Assembly (NCBI GenBank): GCA_050245975.1
Contig: JBFWWW010000001.1
Span: 1-61,041 of the forward strand
Source: JBFWWW01 sp050245975
Lineage (GTDB): Bacteria; Pseudomonadota; Alphaproteobacteria; Rhizobiales; Hyphomicrobiaceae
Direction: 5' to 3'
DNA: 61,041 nt
The position numbers and the translations under genes are program-made. The notes beneath the pieces were generated by a model. The model ran no database searches. It was given only the letters and a program-made list of their open reading frames with translations, and was not told where the DNA came from. This document shows positions 54,965 to 61,041 of this stretch, piece by piece; positions within the stretch are counted from its first letter, which is position 1; the number at the start of each line of letters is the position of its first letter.

Positions 54965-55540
54965 ATGCCGCATTCGCGGTCCATCTGCGCCTCGATGACC
55001 CGTGGAGCACCTTGGCAACGGCTGACGAAGCTGGCGATGCTGGTGGTGGCGCCCCTGCCAGCCACCGTTCTGGCGCGCCCGGCATCGGCACAGGAATATT
55101 GCATCTCCTGCTCGGGCCCCGAGACCATCTATCGCTGCATCATCGACGGCGCGCGGCCCGGCGGGCGGCAGCCGCTGCAGATGCTGTGCGTGACGACGAT
55201 GGCCAAGCAGGGCGGACACGCGAGCTGCAGCGTCAAGAGCGGCACCGTTTTCGACTGTAACGGCAGCGTGCGGCACATCCCGTTCGAGGCGGCGCAGGGC
55301 GATCAGGTGCCGCCGGTGCAGACGGCTCCCACCGGCGCGCCGGCCAAGCCGACGACGGGGCCCGCCGGCGAGCCGCGCACGATCGTGGATATGGCAAAGC
55401 GCGCCAACAAGGCGACGGAAGAGCAGATCCAGGAAGCCGGCGACGACGTGAAAACTTCCGTCAAGTCGACGGGCGACGCCATCAAGGGCGCGGCCAAGAA
55501 GACGTGGTCCTGCGTCACGTCGCTGTTTTTCAAATGCTGA
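54965..55540 (+). CDS. Exported hypothetical protein
   Basis: About 191 residues with an N-terminal signal peptide (LTKLAMLVVAPLPATVLARP then ASAQEYC). The mature N-terminal 75 residues contain CISCSGPETIYRCIIDG and CSVKSGTVFDCNG, several cysteines likely paired in the periplasm; then comes a Pro/Thr/Ala-rich linker and a helical amphipathic stretch (KRANKATEEQIQEAGDDVKT) ending FFKC. Start ATG at 54965 has a weak GGAA; 54995 is an alternative. No named family recognised. Confidence 0.7.
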   Translation: MPHSRSICASMTRGAPWQRLTKLAMLVVAPLPATVLARPASAQEYCISCSGPETIYRCIIDGARPGGRQPLQMLCVTTMAKQGGHASCSVKSGTVFDCNGSVRHIPFEAAQGDQVPPVQTAPTGAPAKPTTGPAGEPRTIVDMAKRANKATEEQIQEAGDDVKTSVKSTGDAIKGAAKKTWSCVTSLFFKC

Positions 55541-55580
55541 GGCGACAAGCCCCGGCGCAGGCCGCGCCGAGGCATCGACG

Positions 55581-55877
55581 TCAGTGGCGGGTGAGCCACT
55601 CGCGGGCCAGCTTCTGCGCGCGCGCGACCTCGGCCTTGGTCATTTCCAGCGCAAGCTCGGAGCGGTAGCGGCGCGCTTCGACGCTGCCGCGCATCGCCGC
55701 GAGATTGAACCACTTGTGGGCCGTGACCAGGTCCAACGCCACCTCGCGGCCGGCGCAATACATGATGCCCAGCGCGAACAGCGCGTCAGGACCCATAGCC
55801 GTGCCCTGACCTCGCCCCTGCGCCGGACCGTAACCGGCATCGATGCTGTCATGACCGGCTGTTTGCAGGCGTGCCAT
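55581..55877 (-). CDS. Short SEL1-like repeat protein
   Basis: A 98-residue protein with one and a half Sel1-like helical repeats: ALFALGIMYCAGREVALDLV and TAHKWFNLAAMRGSVEARRY. The ATG at 55877 has TTGGAGAG upstream; the frame is open further 5' without a better site. Such proteins mediate protein contacts. It is convergent with the exported protein gene. The 55878-56336 stretch beyond it holds no gene I can support. Confidence 0.75.
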   Translation of the reverse strand: MARLQTAGHDSIDAGYGPAQGRGQGTAMGPDALFALGIMYCAGREVALDLVTAHKWFNLAAMRGSVEARRYRSELALEMTKAEVARAQKLAREWLTRH

Positions 55878-56336
55878 GAAACTCTCCAACACTCGCCGGT
55901 ACAGGGCCGGCATCGTTACTCGGAGCGGAAAATTCCGCCGGCAGCCCGCGGGCCGCTGCAACAAACCTTCTCAGCGATTGGATGAGAACGCGTAAATTTG
56001 TCAGCAAATTCAGCGCTCTTGCGAGGAACTCAGGGTTAGCGCCGCACCACCGGACGCGCCAGATTGGAGCGTTCCGTGCCGGAACGAACGGCGGTTAGGG
56101 AGTTGTTAGCGGTCGCGGTCAGGATCGACTAACCAAGCCGGAAAAATTCTCTGCCGTGGCCGATTTTTCAGGGCGCGCGGCACTGCGGGGCCAAGAGCCG
56201 CCGCCACGCCTCTTGAGAGGCGGCCCGCGCATGCCCAACTGAAGAGATGGATCGTCTTGCGATGCGCGCGGCGATGCCCTTGCCCGTGTGGCGTCCAGGG
56301 GCCGGCACCAGCGTTCCGACGCCGATGGAGGGGTTC

Positions 56337-56657
56337 ATGGCACTGCGCATTTCCGGCCTCATGTCGCGGCTCAACGGGCGCGTGCTCGCAACGCTCGGCC
56401 TCGTGCTGACGATGGGACTGATCGTGTGGTGGCTCGAGACGCACCCGCTGATGCTGCCGATGCTGAGCCTCAAGCTGCTCCTGCTCGCCGTCGTGAGCTT
56501 CGTCATCGACCGCATCTGGCCCGGCGCCATCCTCGCCGGAACCTTCACGCTGAGACACCTGACCGGCGCCCTGGTCTTCGCCGCAATCGTCCTGGCGCTC
56601 GCCGCCGACCCGGAGGACGTGCTGCCCGCGATGGACGGAGCGGCGCCGCCCAAGTAG
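56337..56657 (+). CDS. Small membrane protein
   Basis: A 106-residue protein with hydrophobic segments near residues 15-32, 40-62 and 80-97 (VLATLGLVLTMGLIVWWLE, MLPMLSLKLLLLAVVSFVID, TGALVFAAIVLALAA). The ATG at 56337 is chosen because GGAGGGG lies 3-9 bp upstream. No family recognised; probably an inner-membrane protein of three spans. It is convergent with the second GST gene. Confidence 0.65.
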   Translation: MALRISGLMSRLNGRVLATLGLVLTMGLIVWWLETHPLMLPMLSLKLLLLAVVSFVIDRIWPGAILAGTFTLRHLTGALVFAAIVLALAADPEDVLPAMDGAAPPK

Positions 56658-56710
56658 GGGCGCTCGCTCGGCGGCTCCAAAGGCTCGCCAATATCAAGAC
56701 CGGAACGGCT

Positions 56711-57418
56711 TCAGGACTTGCGGGCACGCTGACCGAAGAGAACCTTCTGGGCTTCCTTGTCCTGCGCCAGGTTGTAGTTGCTGCGCAGTTCCTCGCCGAC
56801 CTTGACGGCCCTGGCGACAGCGGGGCGGTCGTGCATGCGCTTGTACCAGGCCTCGAGGTGGGGGAATTCGGCGATGTCCTGGCCCTGGTTCTTGTAGGGA
56901 CGCACCCAGGGGTAGGACGCCATGTCGGCAATGGAGTAATCGCCGGCGAGATACGGACGATCCGCCAGGCGGATGTTCATCACGCCATAAAGCCGGTGCA
57001 CCTCGTTGGTGTAGCGGTCGATGCCGTAAGCGATCTTCTCCGGCGCGTAGTTGCGGAAGTGATGCGCCTGCCCCGCCATCGGCCCGAGGTTTGCCATCTG
57101 CCAGTAGAGCCATTGCTCAACCTCGACACGCGCGCGCTCCTCGCCGGGATAGAACTTGCCGGTCTTGCGGCCGAGATACTGCAGGATGGCGCCAGACTCG
57201 AAGATGGAGATGGGCTTGCCGCCCGGGCCGTCGGGATCAACGATTGCCGGCATGCGATTGTTGGGCGCGATCGCCAGGAATTCCGGCTTGAACTGCTCGC
57301 CGCGGCCGATGTTCACGGGCTTGATGACATAGGGCAGCCCGCACTCCTCGCACATGATGGTGATCTTGTGCCCGTTCGGCGTGGGCCAGTAGTGGATCTC
57401 GATCGGTCGCTGCGTCAT
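56711..57418 (-). CDS. Glutathione S-transferase, Nu-class (YfcG/YghU-like)
   Basis: A 235-residue GST. The N-terminus IEIHYWPTPNGHKITIMCEE with Thr/Asn at the glutathione site, cis-Pro in NNRMPAIVDPDG and SIFESGAILQYLGRKTG are those of the YfcG/YghU class, which have disulfide-reductase activity toward glutathione disulfides. The C-terminal domain has YLAGDYSIADMASYPWVRPY. It is 71 bp downstream of the quinone oxidoreductase on the same strand and may share its transcript; the pair suits redox or electrophile defence. Confidence 0.92.
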   Translation of the reverse strand: MTQRPIEIHYWPTPNGHKITIMCEECGLPYVIKPVNIGRGEQFKPEFLAIAPNNRMPAIVDPDGPGGKPISIFESGAILQYLGRKTGKFYPGEERARVEVEQWLYWQMANLGPMAGQAHHFRNYAPEKIAYGIDRYTNEVHRLYGVMNIRLADRPYLAGDYSIADMASYPWVRPYKNQGQDIAEFPHLEAWYKRMHDRPAVARAVKVGEELRSNYNLAQDKEAQKVLFGQRARKS

Positions 57419-57489
57419 GGGCGGTGATCCTTTGTCTTGGGAGCGGGCGGGTCATGGGCCTGCATGGGCCTGCCCGCTCCGGTTCAGCG

Positions 57490-58464
57490 TCAGGGAAGGA
57501 GAACAATGGAACCGGTGGTCTTGCGGCCCTCCAGATCGCGATGAGCCTGCGCGGCATCCTTGAGGGCATAGGTGTGATTGACGTTGATCTTGACGATGCC
57601 CTTGGCGACGACATCGAACAGCTCGTTGGCGTTGGCGAGCAGATCGGCGCGCTTGGCGACATAAGTCTGCAGCGTGGGTCGTGTCGCATATAGAGAGCCC
57701 TTGGCGGCCAGGATGCCGATGTCCATGCCCGTGATGGCGCCGGACGCGTTGCCGAAGCTCACCCACAGGCCGAGCGGCTTGAGACAATCGAGCGAGCCGG
57801 GGAAGGTGTCCTTGCCGATGGAATCGTAGACGACGTCGCATCCCTTGCCGCCGGTTATCTCCTTCACGCGCTCGGGGAAGCTCTCGGTCTTGTAGTTGAT
57901 GACGTGCGCGCAGCCATTGGCCTTGGCCAGCTCCGCCTTCTCCGACGTGCTGACCGTGCCGATGATGGTCGCGCCGAGATGGCGGGCCCACTGGCAGGCG
58001 ATGAGGCCGATGCCTCCCGCGGCGGCATGCATGAGCATCGTCGTGCCCTTGCCGACCTTGTAAGTCTCACGCAGCAGGTAGCGCACCGTCATGCCTTGCA
58101 GCATCATCGCCGCAGCCAGCTTGTCGTCGATGCTGTCCGGAAGCTTGACGAGGCGGTCGGCGGGAATGAGACGCTCCTCGGCGTAGCCGCCGATGACGCC
58201 CGCGTATGCACCGCGGTCGCCGACCTTGAAGTCGGTCACGCCGGGACCGACGGCAACAACTTCGCCGGCACCCTCCGAGCCGATGATGGCCGGCAGCGCG
58301 GCCAGCTTGTAGAGGCCGGAACGGTGATAGGCGTCGAGGAAATTCACTCCGACCGCTTTCTGCTTCAGCTTGACCTGGCCGGGGCCTGGTGCGCCGGCAT
58401 CGACCTCCTCCCACTTCATGACGTCGGGACCGCCCTGCGCATGAATGCGGATAGCGTGTGCCAT
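57490..58464 (-). CDS. NADPH:quinone oxidoreductase (zeta-crystallin type MDR)
   Basis: A 324-residue zinc-free medium-chain dehydrogenase/reductase. GVNFLDAYHRSGLY in the catalytic domain, the nucleotide fold with MLMHAAAGGIGLIACQWARH and GCDVVYDSIGKDTFPGSLDC are typical of quinone oxidoreductases (QorA-like). It reduces quinones using NADPH in the cytoplasm. It lies upstream of the Nu-class GST in the same direction. The start at 58464 follows GAGGAGAC-type sequence. Confidence 0.93.
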   Translation of the reverse strand: MAHAIRIHAQGGPDVMKWEEVDAGAPGPGQVKLKQKAVGVNFLDAYHRSGLYKLAALPAIIGSEGAGEVVAVGPGVTDFKVGDRGAYAGVIGGYAEERLIPADRLVKLPDSIDDKLAAAMMLQGMTVRYLLRETYKVGKGTTMLMHAAAGGIGLIACQWARHLGATIIGTVSTSEKAELAKANGCAHVINYKTESFPERVKEITGGKGCDVVYDSIGKDTFPGSLDCLKPLGLWVSFGNASGAITGMDIGILAAKGSLYATRPTLQTYVAKRADLLANANELFDVVAKGIVKINVNHTYALKDAAQAHRDLEGRKTTGSIVLLP

Positions 58465-58650
58465 TTTCTTGTCTCCTCAACCTGTAAGCGGGTTCCAACG
58501 ACGCGCCGGCGGGGGTAAAAGCAATTCCGAGGAACGTGGCACGAACGGGTGGGACCGGCCACGCAATACTTTGTTAGAAGGCGCGAAGGCGCCTTACGGC
58601 CGCCACGCCGGATTTTTATGGGCTTGGCGTCGGGTTCTCAAGAGGGAAGC

Positions 58651-59121
58651 ATGCCAACCGTCCGCCACCGCGCAGGAGGCCGGCCCACAGCCGGCCTGAC
58701 AACGAGCCTCGCCATGATCCTGCTGACCGGAGCGCTCGGCGCCGGCTGCGCCGGCCTTTCGTTCGGCAATTCAGAGCCGGACCAGACCGCCTGCGTCGAC
58801 GACTCGCATGAATGCATCGGGCGGCGTCAGGCAGAGCTCAAGTCGCTGATGGCCGACCGGCAGCGCAAATGGGTGCGCGAGCCGGCAACCCCGCACGCCT
58901 ACGCATCGGGAGTGCGCATGTTCGCATTCCGCGGCAGCCGCCGCATGCTGTCGTGCGACGAGCTGGCCATCGGACGCCGCGAGGCGGACCAGGCTCCGCA
59001 CATCCTGCGCGGACCATCCGCGCAGTCGCTGTCCCCAGCGCAGGTCTCGCGCGGCGTCATGCTGGCGACCGAGGTGAGCCGGGAACTGGCTTCCGAAATG
59101 AAGCGGCGCTGCCGCGCATGA
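58651..59121 (+). CDS. Predicted lipoprotein
   Basis: About 156 residues with a lipoprotein signal: hydrophobic LAMILLTGALGAGC ending in a lipobox-like L-G-A-G-C, cleavage before the Cys. The mature part has a small Cys-containing segment (TACVDDSHECIGRRQAEL) and basic regions. The ATG at 58651 has GAGGG upstream; earlier in-frame ATGs exist. No named family recognised; probably anchored to the inner or outer membrane. A 185-bp gap separates it from the divergent quinone oxidoreductase. Confidence 0.7.
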   Translation: MPTVRHRAGGRPTAGLTTSLAMILLTGALGAGCAGLSFGNSEPDQTACVDDSHECIGRRQAELKSLMADRQRKWVREPATPHAYASGVRMFAFRGSRRMLSCDELAIGRREADQAPHILRGPSAQSLSPAQVSRGVMLATEVSRELASEMKRRCRA

Positions 59122-59205
59122 CGCGCACGGCACATTGACAAGTCCCACGCGGTCGGGCCTTGCTCTCGCGGGACGTGCCGCCAGCGCCAACGGGGACTTT
59201 CGCGC

Positions 59206-59742
59206 ATGGATATGACGCAGTTTGCCGAGGGCCTGCTGACGTTCGTGCGTGAGCACAACCAGTGGGCCGCGCCGGTGGTGTTCGGGTTAGCGTTCGGCGA
59301 GTCGCTGGCTTTCGTATCGCTGATACTGCCGTTCTGGGCGCTGCTGGTCGGCATCGGCACGCTGCTCGGCGCCGGCAGCGGACTGAACTTCTGGGTCATC
59401 CTCTCCGCTGCCGCCATCGGCGCCGCGATGGGCGACTGGCTCTCCTACTGGCTCGGCTACCACTATCACGAGAAGATCGAGCAGATGTGGCCGCTCAACA
59501 AATATCCGGGCCTCATCGCACGCGGACACGACCTGTTCAAACGCTGGGGCGCGTGGGCGGTCGTGCTCGGTCGTTTCTCCGGTCCGCTGCGTGCGAGCGT
59601 GCCGATCGTCGCCGGCATCGCGCAGATGCCGTGGCTCAGATTCCAGATCGCGAACTTCGGCTCCGCATTCCTGTGGGCGTTCGTGCTGCTGTCGCCGGGC
59701 ACGTTCGGTCTGAAGTGGATGATGGACAAGTTCGGCGGCTGA
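59206..59742 (+). CDS. DedA family membrane protein
   Basis: A 178-residue DedA/SNARE-associated family protein with 4-5 hydrophobic segments. The E in LAFGESLAFVSLILPFWAL and the GRFSGPLRASVPIVAGIAQM motif (Phe-Arg-Pro-Arg-equivalent region) are family marks linked to proton-coupled lipid flipping or export. GGGGA precedes the ATG at 59206. It lies alone, 84 bp after the lipoprotein gene. Confidence 0.9.
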   Translation: MDMTQFAEGLLTFVREHNQWAAPVVFGLAFGESLAFVSLILPFWALLVGIGTLLGAGSGLNFWVILSAAAIGAAMGDWLSYWLGYHYHEKIEQMWPLNKYPGLIARGHDLFKRWGAWAVVLGRFSGPLRASVPIVAGIAQMPWLRFQIANFGSAFLWAFVLLSPGTFGLKWMMDKFGG

Positions 59743-59840
59743 TGCCGCGCGCGAAGCGCGCATGACATGCGCACACGACTTGTGCATCTGCGCAAAAATC
59801 CCTAGATGACTGTGCATCAACAGCACAAAGGAGCCCGATC

Positions 59841-60026
59841 ATGGCCACGCGTTCGGCCCGCAATGTCGAGAAGCAGAAGAAGAAGGCGCGTCGGGTGATC
59901 CCGCGCAAGAAGGCAACGCGCTCGAGCGGCAACACGCTCGCCGCACGCCGCCGCCTGAAGAAGATGTCGGGCAAGGTGCGCGCCGCCGGCGCGAAGACGA
60001 AGGCGAAAGCCAAAGCCAAGCGCTGA
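59841..60026 (+). CDS. Small Lys/Arg-rich protein
   Basis: A 61-residue, very basic protein (MATRSARNVEKQKKKARRVI at the start; repeated AKAK at the end), resembling histone-H1-like or ribosome-associated tails. A clear AAGGAG is 8 bp before the ATG, so it is likely expressed. Nucleic-acid binding is probable from charge alone. A strong hairpin terminator follows. Confidence 0.7.
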   Translation: MATRSARNVEKQKKKARRVIPRKKATRSSGNTLAARRRLKKMSGKVRAAGAKTKAKAKAKR

Positions 60027-60052
60027 CGGCGCGAGGCTGTCGGTCGTTTTCC

Positions 60053-60083
60053 GATGCCGGTCGCAGACGCTGCGGCCGGCATC
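60053..60083 (+). terminator. Rho-independent-type terminator
   Basis: Arms 60053-60066 and 60070-60083 form a 14-bp stem with one T-G wobble and a 3-base loop; GCCG then TTTT follows on the plus strand. It lies between the basic-protein gene and the convergent LysE gene. Confidence 0.75.
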
Positions 60084-60100
60084 GCCGTTTTCAGGCGGGC

Positions 60101-60724
60101 TCAGCGGGTGGCGATGGCCACGGCGGCCGAGGCGATCACCGCGCCGGTGCCGCGGTTGACGGCGCGCACGAGACGCGGGCTCGACAGCATGCGCCGCGCG
60201 CGCACCGCGAGCAGGATGTAGGCCCCGAAAACGATCGTCAGCACAATCAGCACGACCATCGAGAGCTCGGCCAGGCCCAGCGCGGACAGGTGCGCCAGAT
60301 CGACGATATTGGGCACCAGGGCGAGATAGAAGATCATCACTTTCGGATTGCCGAGCGTGACGGCAAGGCCGGCGAGGAACAGACGCACGGAGCCGGCATC
60401 GAGCGCCGCCTCGGGCCGGGTGTCGCCGACCGGCGCGGTCCACAGCTTCCAGGCGAGAAAGAGCAGATAGGCCGCGCCGCAATACTTGATGACGACGAAC
60501 AGACCCTGGAATGTCTGCGCCATGACCGCGAGGCCGAGCACGGCGCAGACGAGCCAGACGATGTCGCCGATGGCAAGCCCGGCGCAGAAGGCGACGGCGC
60601 CCGAAGGCCCACGCGCCAGCACGCGGGCGACGATGGCGGCAACGGCCGGTCCCGGCGAAGCGGCGGCGACGAACAGCGCGCCCATGAACACCAGCAGGGC
60701 CGACAGCTCCATCGCCTCGCCCAT
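60101..60724 (-). CDS. LysE family exporter
   Basis: A 207-residue inner-membrane protein with about six hydrophobic segments. AAASPGPAVAAIVARVLARG is the LysE/RhtB signature near the N-terminus, and LAVTLGNPKVMIFYLALVP is the second conserved block. It probably exports amino acids or similar metabolites. The start follows GAGGCCC, 11 bp after the gatB stop, so it may be transcribed with gatB. Confidence 0.9.
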   Translation of the reverse strand: MGEAMELSALLVFMGALFVAAASPGPAVAAIVARVLARGPSGAVAFCAGLAIGDIVWLVCAVLGLAVMAQTFQGLFVVIKYCGAAYLLFLAWKLWTAPVGDTRPEAALDAGSVRLFLAGLAVTLGNPKVMIFYLALVPNIVDLAHLSALGLAELSMVVLIVLTIVFGAYILLAVRARRMLSSPRLVRAVNRGTGAVIASAAVAIATR

Positions 60725-60735
60725 GACGGGCCTCC

Positions 60736-61041
60736 TCAGATGCCGAGCTTCGCCTTCAGGATACCGTTCACAGCCTGCGGGTTCGCCTTGCCGCCCGACT
60801 GCTTCATCACCTGGCCGACGAACCAGCCGAGCATGGTGGGCTTGGCCTTCACCTGCGCCACCTTGTCGGGATTGGCCGCGATGATGGCATCCACCGCCTT
60901 CTCGATCGCGCCGGTGTCGGTCACCTGCTTCATGCCGCGCGTTTCGACGATGGCGGCCGGATCGCCGCCTTCGGTCCAGACGATCTCGAACAGGTCCTTG
61001 GCGATCTTGCCGGAGATCGTGCCGCCGGCAATGAGATCGAC
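60736..61041 (-). CDS. gatB: Aspartyl/glutamyl-tRNA amidotransferase subunit B, 3' part
   Basis: The last 101 residues of GatB; the gene continues beyond the window edge. The tail AAIVETRGMKQVTDTGAIEK then LGWFVGQVMKQSGGKANPQA, ending ILKAKLGI, is the YqeY-like domain that grips tRNA in the GatCAB complex, which converts Glu-tRNA(Gln) and Asp-tRNA(Asn). Housekeeping gene; marks the return to core chromosome. Confidence 0.93.
   Translation of the reverse strand, partial: VDLIAGGTISGKIAKDLFEIVWTEGGDPAAIVETRGMKQVTDTGAIEKAVDAIIAANPDKVAQVKAKPTMLGWFVGQVMKQSGGKANPQAVNGILKAKLGI

Noticed and set aside
59747..59761. GCGCGC hairpin after dedA as terminator
   Set aside because: Six-base GC stem without a U-run; too weak to call.

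Overview
The window looks like chromosome of a GC-rich alphaproteobacterium, probably Hyphomicrobiales (inferred from the Rhizobiales-style gene content: many GntR/FCD regulators, ABC uptake systems, glutathione S-transferases, DedA/LysE/gatB housekeeping block; no species marker is present). It reads as two conserved flanks (about 1-4.5 kb and 54-61 kb) with roughly 50 kb of accessory DNA between them.

Left flank: nrdA and nrdB for aerobic ribonucleotide reductase, both on the minus strand, behind a textbook cobalamin riboswitch. The small subunit has Phe where the radical Tyr should be and matches the Chlamydia-type (class Ic, Mn/Fe) R2 signature.

4.5-12.9 kb: a plus-strand catabolic operon with a GntR regulator, an NCS2-type permease, a stand-alone allophanate-hydrolase C-terminal-like domain, a biuret-hydrolase-like cysteine hydrolase, the AllH/FdrA/AllG set (oxamic transcarbamylase type) and carbamate kinase. 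Allantoin genes are absent, so the substrate is open. It is the best candidate for an undescribed pathway among the metabolic genes.

12.9-28 kb: mosaic DNA. A serine-recombinase relic, an OhrR-like regulator divergent from an O-methyltransferase, a liv-type ABC operon with DUF2848 and an amidase that carries a one-base frameshift, and a sharp junction near 20.95 kb where a 3'-truncated aldehyde dehydrogenase meets a 5'-truncated livK. Beyond it is a less GC-rich block: Tat-exported binding protein, permease and ATPase (Ssu/Tau type), a GMC oxidoreductase broken by one in-frame stop, and a nitronate monooxygenase.

27.98-53.92 kb: a 25.9-kb genomic island bounded by a 21-bp direct repeat of the 3' end of tRNA-Ser(GCU), with a tyrosine integrase next to the intact tRNA. 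Paired 12-bp ATCCCCC repeats lie near both ends and again at 39.8 kb, suggesting that two elements were fused. The left half is metabolic: AtuA/DUF4387 with a cytoplasmic beta-lactamase-fold hydrolase, a GntR regulator, a spermidine/putrescine-type ABC importer with both permeases in one polypeptide, an acetoacetate-decarboxylase-family protein, a ThDP enzyme and an aminotransferase. The right half is mobile/defence-like: HTH-prim-pol fusion, PriCT protein, a membrane protein with a winged-helix-like tail and its decayed copy, a vWA protein, a Sll1717-type P-loop ATPase, a three-gene nuclease-like/ParA/SAP-like module, and a frameshifted IS481-family element. No conjugation genes were seen.

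Right flank: two glutathione S-transferases, a quinone oxidoreductase, small membrane/exported proteins, DedA, a tiny basic protein, a LysE exporter and the 3' part of gatB.
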